Assembly (NCBI GenBank): GCA_027600665.1
Contig: JADGJL010000008.1
Coordinates: 123,487-187,486 of the forward strand
Length of the DNA: 64,000 nt
Reading direction: 5' to 3'
Source: Irineochytrium annulatum
Taxonomy: Eukaryota > Chytridiomycota > Chytridiomycetes > Chytridiales > Chytridiaceae
The translations under genes were made by a program, and so were the position numbers. This document shows, in pieces, positions 25,968 through 34,063 of the stretch (position 1 is the stretch's first letter; every line of letters begins with the position of its first letter). A model generated the notes under the pieces. It saw nothing but the letters and a program-made list of their open reading frames with translations, had not been told where the DNA came from and searched no databases.

Positions 25968-27437
25968 TTAGTCCCTCTCTTCATTTAGCCGTTTCAGTTT
26001 GATATATATGCTCGTGCCATTATGAGGCTTGCTTTCTGCCCAGATGAAGCCCCCATGTCCATCAATAATTTGCCGGGCAATAGCTAGCCCAAGTCCACTG
26101 CCACCCGTTGACGAGTTGCGGGATTGTTCTGCCCGATAGAAACGTTCAAATATATAAGGCAGTGCCTCTTCGGCTATCCCCTTGCCATTGTCTTTAAACG
26201 CCATCGTAATCCATTTCTCATCAGCTTGAAGTGTAATCTCGAATCGTTTGTTGTCATTCTCCATGTATTTGAGTGCATTATCCACTACATTGACAACGGT
26301 ACGTTTTAACTTCTCCGGATCCACAGCAGACATAGCGGGACCAGACAACTGGTTATTCCAATGCAAGGCAACACCTTTGTCCTCCAGATCGTATCTCAAC
26401 TCTTCAATGCTGTCTTCCAGGAAATCAGCGAGATCAACTGTTTTGAACAGGAAAGGTTCCTGGTTCAGGTCGAGCTTCGAATATAAAAACAGTTCATCCA
26501 CCAGCTTATCCATACTAACTGCTTTGGAGTGAATGATATTAACGTAACTCTCCATTTTCTCAGGAGTATTGGCCACTCCGTCACGAATACCCTCAATATA
26601 ACCTTTAATATTGGTAATCGGCGTACGGAGATCATGCGAAATGTTCGAGATAAGCTCTTTTCGGTTCGCTTCGTCCTGCTGTCGTAACGCATAGGAGCGC
26701 TGCAATTGATTCCGCATACTCTCAAATGCTTCGCTGAGTTGCCCAACCTCGTCATTGGAATTCAGCTGAATCTCAAAGGATAGATTGCCATCTTTAATAT
26801 GTTCGGCTGAGCTTCGTAGTTGATTGAGCGGCTTAATAAAACTGCGCGTGATCCAGCGGAACAGTAGCAGATTGGTGATAATCAGGACACCGATTAGCAG
26901 AAGTGACATCACAGGCAGTAATTTGCGAGTAAGCTCCGCAAAGGGGCTTCGCTCCCGAATAACGAAGATACTTCCCCGTTCTCCATCCGAGTATTGAAAA
27001 TCAAATTTCGCATACGCGTAGAATCGCTCACCTATATTGAAGGTGCTTCGAATCTGATAGTTGTTAAGATCGTAGGCAGGTAGAGCTTGTCTCAGTTCCG
27101 GCTGGTTGAAGGTCAGCGATTCGAAGATCTGACTATTCTCCCGTCTGACGTAGAGCCCTGACTTCTCAGCTCTCAGCTTCATGTCATATTCACGCAGCAA
27201 AACCTTGTTCTGCAGGTCGTCAGGATCATTTTTAGCCAGAAACTTCATCTCTTGAAAGATCGATTCTCCCTGATCACTCAGTGGATTGATCTGATAATGT
27301 ACCTTGTATATATCACGAAAACTCTGCAGATCCCCTGTGGCCGCAATCGTGTACAGGCTTGCTGTTAGCAGGATGAACAACAGACTTATTACGAGCATAC
27401 TCGTGAAAGATAGCAGCATTTTAATTCGAATGGACAT
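25968..27437 (-). CDS. Sensor histidine kinase (HAMP, HisKA, HATPase)
   Basis: 489 residues: TM1 (~8-30), extracytoplasmic sensor (~31-175), TM2 (~176-198), HAMP (~199-250), HisKA with phosphorylated His in ISHDLRTPITNIKGY (~265), HATPase_c with N box VVDNALKYM, G1 DNGKGI and G2 GGSGLGLAIA. Resembles the BaeS/YycG-type kinases of Firmicutes. The kinase gene precedes the regulator gene, the reverse of the usual order for this family. Signal unknown; the neighbouring SLH and lipoprotein genes suggest an envelope signal. Confidence 0.94.
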   Translation of the reverse strand: MSIRIKMLLSFTSMLVISLLFILLTASLYTIAATGDLQSFRDIYKVHYQINPLSDQGESIFQEMKFLAKNDPDDLQNKVLLREYDMKLRAEKSGLYVRRENSQIFESLTFNQPELRQALPAYDLNNYQIRSTFNIGERFYAYAKFDFQYSDGERGSIFVIRERSPFAELTRKLLPVMSLLLIGVLIITNLLLFRWITRSFIKPLNQLRSSAEHIKDGNLSFEIQLNSNDEVGQLSEAFESMRNQLQRSYALRQQDEANRKELISNISHDLRTPITNIKGYIEGIRDGVANTPEKMESYVNIIHSKAVSMDKLVDELFLYSKLDLNQEPFLFKTVDLADFLEDSIEELRYDLEDKGVALHWNNQLSGPAMSAVDPEKLKRTVVNVVDNALKYMENDNKRFEITLQADEKWITMAFKDNGKGIAEEALPYIFERFYRAEQSRNSSTGGSGLGLAIARQIIDGHGGFIWAESKPHNGTSIYIKLKRLNEERD

Positions 27438-27567
27438 GGGTTCCCCTTCTCAAACAAACATTTGGATTAGTTAGTGCACATGTTAACACAAGATCGATTC
27501 AATTGCCCAGATGTAAAAAAGAGGTTTCGTACTCTCGTGATTCTTGAAAAGGTCTTTGTTTAATATG

Positions 27568-27596
27568 TTGACATTGATAATGATTATCAATAGTGT
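27568..27596 (+). promoter_or_regulatory. Fur box within a promoter spacer
   Basis: TTGACA (27568-27573) is followed by exactly 17 bp that form the perfect palindrome TTGATAATGATTATCAA (27574-27590), then TAGTGT as a weak -10. The palindrome matches the core Fur box. Iron-dependent repression of the AraC gene is expected. Confidence 0.8.
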
Positions 27597-27662
27597 TGTA
27601 GTAAGATCTACAGCCTTTTATCTCAACAGGACTGGCAACATTATTGAAACGAGGTACGGAAT

Positions 27663-28490
27663 GTGAAAGTAGACGTTAATCAGTTAGCAGCACATTTTGC
27701 ACACATTCCTTTTCAAGTAGAAGGAATATATCGATATGCTAGAAATCCAGGGGTTCCTCACGCTGACTATACCGATTCCTTCCCTGGATTCGTGTTCCCC
27801 CTTACAGGAAAAATACAATTTCAATTTGATGGGACGCCCTATATCTTTTCACCAGGAAAAGTTGTGCATGGGGGAGCAAAAATGAAACTGGATCAGACCG
27901 TGTTTAATAAAAATGACTGGGAGTATATCTTGGTTTTATACCGAATATGTAGTTCAGATCTGGAAGAGTCAAGCTTCTCCCATCAGCATTTTGAATTATC
28001 AACGGGCCAATCTCCTCGTCTGATCGAATTAATTATGCGTCTTTGGTATGTGTATAACCAGCATGGAGGTATTTCAAGGTTTCAGACAGAAATGCTGTTT
28101 CGCGATGTGCTGAATGAAACTTTGTTATGTGTTGACCATAGGCAAAAAAGTTGTGAATCAGTTGTTTTATTTGAACGGGTCTCTGCCTATATTCAAAAAT
28201 ACTATGATCAAAGTCTGACGATCGCATCGCTTGCAGAACAAAATAACGTTAATCGTAACCGGCTTTCCTATGTGTTTAGAAGACATGCAGGTATGGGGCC
28301 AGCAGAATATATATTGAAATATCGTATAAAGATAGCTGAACAAATGTTATTGGCAAATGACGCTTCTGTGCAACAGATTGCTGAAACGGTTGGCATTGCC
28401 GATCCCTATTATTTTAGTAGAGTGTTCAAGAAACAAAATGGTGTCTCTCCTACTGCGTATCGTCAGAGGTTCATCAATAATCCATCCTGA
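27663..28490 (+). CDS. AraC-family regulator, probably of iron uptake
   Basis: 275 residues starting at GTG with GAGG 8 nt upstream. N-terminal cupin-like sensor (~35-100, FPLTGKIQFQFDGTPYIFSPGK) and two C-terminal AraC HTH motifs (~180-270, IASLAEQNNVNRNRLSYVFRRHAG and VQQIAETVGIADPYYFSRVFKK). The Fur box in its promoter and the nearby siderophore-binding gene suggest a Btr-like activator that responds to a ferric siderophore. Followed 79 bp later by a cupin gene on the same strand. Confidence 0.85.
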   Translation: MKVDVNQLAAHFAHIPFQVEGIYRYARNPGVPHADYTDSFPGFVFPLTGKIQFQFDGTPYIFSPGKVVHGGAKMKLDQTVFNKNDWEYILVLYRICSSDLEESSFSHQHFELSTGQSPRLIELIMRLWYVYNQHGGISRFQTEMLFRDVLNETLLCVDHRQKSCESVVLFERVSAYIQKYYDQSLTIASLAEQNNVNRNRLSYVFRRHAGMGPAEYILKYRIKIAEQMLLANDASVQQIAETVGIADPYYFSRVFKKQNGVSPTAYRQRFINNPS

Positions 28491-28569
28491 TTTCAACAGG
28501 CATCCATGTTACGCCTAAATCTAAATCAGTATACTGAACTTAAACGAACATTACACAGGAGGAATTACG

Positions 28570-28908
28570 ATGCACTATCAAGCTATTAAATTGAATGAGG
28601 AATTTGCTAAAATCAACGATCAGTGGTCCCCGAAACTCATTGGAGAAATGAATAATCATCAATTTAAGATCGTAAAGATTGCTGGAGATTTTGAGTGGCA
28701 TGTTCATGAGGAAACCGATAAGTTGTTTTTTGTGCTCGAAGGGGAAATGATAATAGATTTTCGTGATGGGCAAGTGAAGATTTGTAAGGATGAGATGTAT
28801 ATCGTACCCAAGGGAGTCGAGATCAAGCCTTCCGCCGAAAAGGAATGTCATATCATGTTAATGGAGCCTGGAAGTGAAGTAAGCACTGGCGGAACTGCTT
28901 CAGTATAA
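28570..28908 (+). CDS. Small cupin-domain protein
   Basis: 112 residues forming one cupin barrel: FEWHVHEETDKLFFVLEGEM carries the HxH...E metal-binding set of motif 1, and the later PKGVEIKPSAEKECHIMLME is motif 2 with the final histidine. Typical of small sugar- or metal-binding cupins; reaction unknown. AGGAGG is 8 nt before the ATG. Could be co-transcribed with the AraC gene or have its own promoter in the 79-bp gap. Confidence 0.85.
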   Translation: MHYQAIKLNEEFAKINDQWSPKLIGEMNNHQFKIVKIAGDFEWHVHEETDKLFFVLEGEMIIDFRDGQVKICKDEMYIVPKGVEIKPSAEKECHIMLMEPGSEVSTGGTASV

Positions 28909-28919
28909 CCAGTAGTGCC

Positions 28920-28964
28920 AAGAACCAAGATCTTCTCCTCGGTTAGGACAGGATCTTGGTTCTT
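28920..28964 (+). terminator. Intrinsic terminator of the cupin gene
   Basis: AAGAACCAAGATC and GATCTTGGTTCTT form a perfect 13-bp stem, followed by TT. Confidence 0.88.
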
Positions 28965-28975
28965 TTATAACAAAA

Positions 28976-28998
28976 AAAGCCGCTAAAATAGCGGCTTT
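28976..28998. terminator. Terminator for the siderophore-binding gene
   Basis: AAAGCCGCTA-AAA-TAGCGGCTTT perfect hairpin with a flanking A-run (T-run on minus strand); another member of the recurrent hairpin family. Confidence 0.85.
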
Positions 28999-29066
28999 CA
29001 TTGGTACTATACACGTAGCTCATGAAACAACCTGTAGGCACGAATGTTCACTAGCTGAAATGGCCT

Positions 29067-30149
29067 TTACAACCCGATATCATCAGCGAGCCCTTCAACA
29101 CCTGTGAAGATGGAATCTCCGTAGCCCCAGAAGTTGTTGAAATCAATAATGTAGATTTTCTTGTTTTTAACTGCATTGATGTTCTGTACCTGCTTGTTGG
29201 ATAGCAGTTTTTCAATTGTCTGTTCAGGATCAATGCCACCAGCATACCTGGAAATAATCAGGGCATCCGGATTAATCTCGATTAGCTTCTCCAGACTGAG
29301 TGTGCCGGTTTCATTAATCAGCATATTATGCATATTGATTAATGACATTGCACTTTCAATAAACGTATCTCCATTTCCGTTGTAGATTCCAATCGTTCCA
29401 TCACCATTATCCGAAAAAGATGCATAGTTGATCGTTTCAGCGCTAGCTCGGGCCGACAACGCAGTCTCGCGTGCTTTTAGCGTCTCAATATATGCCGCTG
29501 CATTCGCTTGTACGTTGAATATCTCACCTAATTCAGTAATATCCTGATACAGGCTATCTAACGATGCATCAGGAACACTGGTGCTTTGTACATACGTTTT
29601 GATCCCCATATCATTCAAGCTGCTTACTGTACCAACACCCCAATCTGCATCCTCAAACAATCCACCACGCCCCACAACCAGGTCAGGCGAAGCCCCTATG
29701 GTCACTTCCTTGCCTACATAACCTTCAGCCAGCACAGGAATTTGTTTAAATTCATCAGCGATATCTTCAGGTACACTTCCAAACAGTGCAGCTACACCTA
29801 CAAGCTTGTCTGTCAAACCAAGGCGAATCATCAGTTCGGCTGCACCTTGGGTATTAGCAACTACTCGTTCAGGTGCCTTGTCAAACGTTTGCTCCTTCTT
29901 CACCCATGTGCCGTTCTCTGTTGTATAGTTTGAAACGGTTACCGGGTAAGTTGTTTCAGCAGGTGTTGAAGCGTCTGCGTCGGTTTGTTCCCCGTTTGTT
30001 GCTGCATTCGAGGCGCTGCTCTCCGCAGCTTGCTGTGAGCTGCCATTCGTATCTTCGCTGCCACCATTGTTGCTTGAGCACGCTGCGAGCACCAGAATCA
30101 TTGCAGTAATCAAACATAGAATCATCCCTTTTTTAACGGATACTAACAT
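29067..30149 (-). CDS. Iron-siderophore ABC transporter binding lipoprotein
   Basis: About 360 residues from the ATG at 30149 (MLVSVKKG), which follows AAGGGAGAG. Lipobox LAAC anchors it to the membrane. A serine/alanine/threonine linker (~20-65) precedes a periplasmic-binding-protein fold of the FecB/FhuD class (PERVVANTQGAAELMIRLGL near the start; the C-terminal VKNKKIYIIDFNNFWGYGDS). Binds ferric siderophores outside the cell. No permease or ATPase genes are adjacent. A Fur-box-like sequence lies ~100 bp upstream. Confidence 0.9.
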   Translation of the reverse strand: MLVSVKKGMILCLITAMILVLAACSSNNGGSEDTNGSSQQAAESSASNAATNGEQTDADASTPAETTYPVTVSNYTTENGTWVKKEQTFDKAPERVVANTQGAAELMIRLGLTDKLVGVAALFGSVPEDIADEFKQIPVLAEGYVGKEVTIGASPDLVVGRGGLFEDADWGVGTVSSLNDMGIKTYVQSTSVPDASLDSLYQDITELGEIFNVQANAAAYIETLKARETALSARASAETINYASFSDNGDGTIGIYNGNGDTFIESAMSLINMHNMLINETGTLSLEKLIEINPDALIISRYAGGIDPEQTIEKLLSNKQVQNINAVKNKKIYIIDFNNFWGYGDSIFTGVEGLADDIGL

Positions 30150-30250
30150 GTAAATAATCTCTCCCTTTTGAATTCTCTTTGATCTTTTTGACCAATATGT
30201 AAAATCATTATTGTTAGTATATAGTAAATGTCGAAGGTTGTAAATGAGAA

Positions 30251-30265
30251 CAATAATCAATATCA
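30251..30265 (-). promoter_or_regulatory. Fur-box-like site before the siderophore-binding gene
   Basis: TGATATTGATTATTG on the minus strand matches 12 of 15 positions of TGATAATGATTATCA, ~100 bp upstream of the start codon at 30149. Confidence 0.55.
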
Positions 30266-30331
30266 TTTACGTGATGAATACAAAGAGACCCCCATTAGGA
30301 GGTCTTCTCATATCAATCGATATTTATATCG

Positions 30332-32608
30332 TTATCTTTCACTTCGTGCCTGATTAACTTTGGTGATAAGTTCATGAATAATTTCGTCAGGTGAACGTTC
30401 ATTCATCCATTGTTGACCGAACATTTGGAATACTTTGATCATCGGGAAATCTGCCCAGAATCCCACAAACTCCTCATTAAGATATACCTTGTCTGTAACA
30501 TGCTTGTTCATTTCATTCAGACAATGTTCCAATTCCTTTTTCGCTGCCGGATCACACATCCACTCACTGAGCAGACTGAATTTGTGGAAAGTGATTTCTT
30601 CCTTACCAAAGTCACAATGCAAACGTTCCGTAATTCGGAGATCTTTGGACGAGCTGCCAAGTGAAATTTGGAAAAATCCGGTCTCTGCCACCCAACGATT
30701 GTACTTGGTGTTGTAGTATGAAAAGTCTCTCTCTTCCAGTTCAAAAGTAATCTTGCGTTTTTCACCCGGCTCGAGTTCAACTTTAGTGAACGCTTTTAAT
30801 TCTTTCTCTGGACGGGTCCATGTGCACTCTTCATCGTGAACATACAGTTGAACAACTTCTTTCCCCTTGCGCTTGCCGGTATTTTTCAATTGGAAAGACA
30901 CAGTCACACCGGTAAGGGTCTGTGCCACTTCCAGATCCGTATACAAAAACGATGTGTATGACAATCCGTGTCCAAACGGGAATTGAGGTGCCAGTTCTTT
31001 CCGGTCATAATATCGATAACCTACGAAAAGGCCTTCACGATAATACAGCTTGCCGTTCTCTCCGCGAATTCGCATATGTGAGGGGTTGTCCGACAGTTTG
31101 ACAGGGAAGGTCTCAGACAACTTGCCCGATGGATTCGTCTGTCCGAATAATACATCTGCAATCACTTTACCCATGCCTTGACCCGACAACCATGAATGAA
31201 TCACACCAGGAACATGCTGTACCCATGGACGCATTGCCAGTGCGGAGCCGCTGCTCGTCACAACAATGCATTTGGGCTGAACCGCCGCTACCGCGAGAAT
31301 TAATTTTACCTGATGCTCGGGTAGATCAATGCCTTGCAAATCATGCATCTCCGATTCGGCATATTCCGGTTGGCCCACAAACAATACAGCAACATCGGAA
31401 TTCATGGCTAATGAGACGCTTTCTTTAATTAGCTCATCATTGACAGAGTCATCCTCCGGGTACCCTTCTGCATATTTCATGGTCATGGCGTCCCCAGCCA
31501 GATTCTTTATCTCGTCCCATGGAATATCGACTTTTGTAGGTGTTACCTTCGCGCTGCCCGCTCCCTGAATTCTCGGTTTTTTGGCAAATCGTCCGATCAC
31601 GGCAATTGACCCAATGGACTCCTTCCCCAGGGGAAGAATCGAGTTTTCATTTTTCAAAAGCACGATACTCTCGGCCGCCGCTTTACGTGCAAGTGAATGA
31701 TAGTCGGAATCTGGAGATGATTCCAAATCTTTTTTGCCCGTTACCCGCTTAACCAGTTTCAAAATACGACTCACGCTTCGATCCAACTGTTCTACGGACA
31801 GGCTTCCGTTCTGGACCGCTTCAATGATCGCTTTGGCATTGTAATGGGCGGGACCCGGCATCTCCAGATCAAGCCCGGTCTTCAGACCACGTATGCGATC
31901 ATTGACAGCTGTCCAATCGGACAAGACAACACCTTCATATCCCCACTCTTCTCTCAAAATGTCATGCAGCAAATGTTCGTTCTCACTTGTATACGTTCCA
32001 TTCAATAAATTATAGGAACACATGACTGTCCATGGGTCGGATTTCTTAATAATCCGTTCAAAGGCGCTTAGGTAAATTTCGCGAAGCGTCCGCTCATCGA
32101 TTTCCGAACTGGTCACCATTTTCTCGAACTCCTGGTTATTGCCTGCAAAGTGTTTGACAGAAGCACCCACTCCTTCACTTTGGATCCCGTTTATAAACGC
32201 CGCACCAAGTTCCCCCGTCAAGTATGGGTCTTCCGAATAGTATTCGAAGTTTCTTCCACCAAGCGGCGTTCTTTTCATATTTACACCAGGTCCAAGCAGC
32301 AGCTCGACGTCCATCGTTTTCGATTCACGTCCCAGTGCCACACCGACTTCATGCAACAATTCCGTATTCCACGAAGAACCGATGGCTGAACCCGTAGGGT
32401 AACAGGTTGCGGGTACATTTTCCGTTGTAATACCCATTTCTTCATCGCTGTTCGTTTTACGGATGCCGTTTGTCCCATCATACATATGAACTGGCGGAAT
32501 GTTTAACCGCTCGATTCCTTTTGTCATCCACATATTCAATCCTGCGCAGAGTGAAGCTTTCTCTGCCAGAGTCAATGCTGACAATAATTCATTGATTGAT
32601 TTATCCAT
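30332..32608 (-). CDS. GH3 beta-glucosidase
   Basis: 758 residues from the ATG at 32608 (AGAAGGG 8 nt upstream). GH3 N-terminal barrel with KHFAGNNQE and the nucleophile aspartate in VVLSDWTAV (about residue 231); GH3_C domain (~320-510) and a C-terminal fibronectin-III-like domain (~570-640). No signal peptide, so cytoplasmic. Expected to split cellobiose or short beta-gluco-oligosaccharides, though some GH3 members are xylosidases. Second gene of an operon after the PTS permease (19-bp gap). Confidence 0.92.
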   Translation of the reverse strand: MDKSINELLSALTLAEKASLCAGLNMWMTKGIERLNIPPVHMYDGTNGIRKTNSDEEMGITTENVPATCYPTGSAIGSSWNTELLHEVGVALGRESKTMDVELLLGPGVNMKRTPLGGRNFEYYSEDPYLTGELGAAFINGIQSEGVGASVKHFAGNNQEFEKMVTSSEIDERTLREIYLSAFERIIKKSDPWTVMCSYNLLNGTYTSENEHLLHDILREEWGYEGVVLSDWTAVNDRIRGLKTGLDLEMPGPAHYNAKAIIEAVQNGSLSVEQLDRSVSRILKLVKRVTGKKDLESSPDSDYHSLARKAAAESIVLLKNENSILPLGKESIGSIAVIGRFAKKPRIQGAGSAKVTPTKVDIPWDEIKNLAGDAMTMKYAEGYPEDDSVNDELIKESVSLAMNSDVAVLFVGQPEYAESEMHDLQGIDLPEHQVKLILAVAAVQPKCIVVTSSGSALAMRPWVQHVPGVIHSWLSGQGMGKVIADVLFGQTNPSGKLSETFPVKLSDNPSHMRIRGENGKLYYREGLFVGYRYYDRKELAPQFPFGHGLSYTSFLYTDLEVAQTLTGVTVSFQLKNTGKRKGKEVVQLYVHDEECTWTRPEKELKAFTKVELEPGEKRKITFELEERDFSYYNTKYNRWVAETGFFQISLGSSSKDLRITERLHCDFGKEEITFHKFSLLSEWMCDPAAKKELEHCLNEMNKHVTDKVYLNEEFVGFWADFPMIKVFQMFGQQWMNERSPDEIIHELITKVNQARSER

Positions 32609-32627
32609 AGTATTCACCCTTCTGATA

Positions 32628-33860
32628 TTAATTTTCTTCCTGTTCTTTCTTCAGTTCCTGTGCATCATACAGTTTGAAAAACGGAAACCAGACAATAAAT
32701 ACAATCACCAGAACAACTGCTAGCAAGATGAGCCCATTGAATCCGGACATAATGTAGGTGGACAGGCCGATCGGTGTATACCATAGCTGGAAGATCTGGC
32801 TCGGAATTCGAACCCAACCCCAGTCGAGAGCCAAGTATACAATCACCGGTGTGATAAGTGAGTTTATCCACATCGGCACCATGAGTAATGGATTAAAGGC
32901 AATCGGTGCTCCGTACACGACGGGTTCATTGATGTTGAACAAGGATGGGATAATAGTTGCCTTGCCGACAGATTTCAGCTTTTTCGAACGTGCCATTAGG
33001 AACCAAACAACTAACGGCAAGGTCGCTCCCATTCCGCCAATACCCAGCCATCCGGAAAAAAAGGTTTCAAATGTGTTGATATTGACGGGAGCTTGTCCCG
33101 CTGCGACGAGTGCTGCATTTTCTTCAATTGCAGGTATCCAGATGGCGTACCAGATCGGTGTCATAACCCACGGGCTTACGCCAAAGGAATACAGTACTAC
33201 GCCGATAAAGTTGAACAATAAAAATCCGGTTAAACTTTGCCCCACAGCATTGATCGGCTCAAATACGTTCACGATCAGTCCAAAAATATCAAAATGAAGC
33301 TGATATACAAGCACCCATCCTGTTGTTAATACCAGAGCGATCGGGACGAGAAAATCGAACCAATCCATAATGAATTCGGGAAGTGAAGATCCCTTTTTGA
33401 AGAACGAAAATTTGTTGCACAAGATCATTACAAGCGCAACGAATACACCTACTAAGAGTGCTGTAATCATCCCCGAAGGTCCGAATCGTTCAAGAATGAA
33501 CTGAATGGTACCGTCTTCGTTTAGTGTTGGGTTAAGCAGCATGACAAACAGAGATATCCCCGTCATTCCCGCAAGCAACTTAATTTTGTGTCGTTCTCTT
33601 TTTTCCATCACGACATAAGGTGTCAAAAAAGCAATAAACAACCCCAGCAAACCAAAACTGAATGTTGTGATGGGTGTCAGGTCCGGCATTCCCGGAATGA
33701 AATCCTGCAAAATTGAAATCAATGTGATAATTGAACCGATGAAAATCATCGGAATGGCGACCATGATGGCTTCTTGAATCGAAGAAACCCAAATATTGTT
33801 CGTAAACGCCTCCAATCTTGGCGCAAACGAATCTGTCATCCATTTCATGAAACGCTTCAT
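32628..33860 (-). CDS. PTS EIIC permease, lactose/cellobiose family
   Basis: 410 residues, about ten membrane helices. Motifs FNINEPVVYGAPIAFNP and MKRFMKWMTDSFAPRLEAFT are typical of the lactose/cellobiose EIIC (CelB/LicC) family, which moves beta-glucosides while they are phosphorylated by EIIB. No EIIA or EIIB gene is in the window. GGGGGAG precedes the ATG and a candidate cre site lies upstream. Co-transcribed with the GH3 gene, so a beta-glucoside is the probable substrate. Confidence 0.92.
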   Translation of the reverse strand: MKRFMKWMTDSFAPRLEAFTNNIWVSSIQEAIMVAIPMIFIGSIITLISILQDFIPGMPDLTPITTFSFGLLGLFIAFLTPYVVMEKRERHKIKLLAGMTGISLFVMLLNPTLNEDGTIQFILERFGPSGMITALLVGVFVALVMILCNKFSFFKKGSSLPEFIMDWFDFLVPIALVLTTGWVLVYQLHFDIFGLIVNVFEPINAVGQSLTGFLLFNFIGVVLYSFGVSPWVMTPIWYAIWIPAIEENAALVAAGQAPVNINTFETFFSGWLGIGGMGATLPLVVWFLMARSKKLKSVGKATIIPSLFNINEPVVYGAPIAFNPLLMVPMWINSLITPVIVYLALDWGWVRIPSQIFQLWYTPIGLSTYIMSGFNGLILLAVVLVIVFIVWFPFFKLYDAQELKKEQEEN

Positions 33861-33914
33861 CCAAAACTCCCCCTGTCTTCCTCTATGCTGCTACAACCAT
33901 AGTATATCGATTTG

Positions 33915-33928
33915 TGTTAACGCTTTCT
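33915..33928 (-). promoter_or_regulatory. Candidate cre site before the PTS-GH3 operon
   Basis: AGAAAGCGTTAACA on the minus strand, one mismatch from TGAAARCGNTWNCA, 55 bp upstream of the EIIC start. Catabolite repression by CcpA is expected. Confidence 0.6.
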
Positions 33929-34018
33929 TGTTGGAACTTGCCACGTCATGGATCGTTTTTTGCCCAATTCATCGCTACAGTTCTAGCTTGCCAGCCTGCA
34001 AAAGAATTAAACAACAAA

Positions 34019-34050
34019 AAACATCCCTTCAATACTGAAAGGATGTCTTA
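34019..34050 (-). terminator. Terminator after the AraC-GH39 gene
   Basis: ACATCCCTTCA and TGAAAGGATGT pair (one mismatch) with a T-run on the minus strand. Confidence 0.8.
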
Positions 34051-34063
34051 AGAGCACTTTTTT

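Noticed and set aside
32758..33297. Forward open frame (179 codons) opposite the PTS EIIC gene
   Set aside because: Antisense shadow of a well-supported membrane protein gene.
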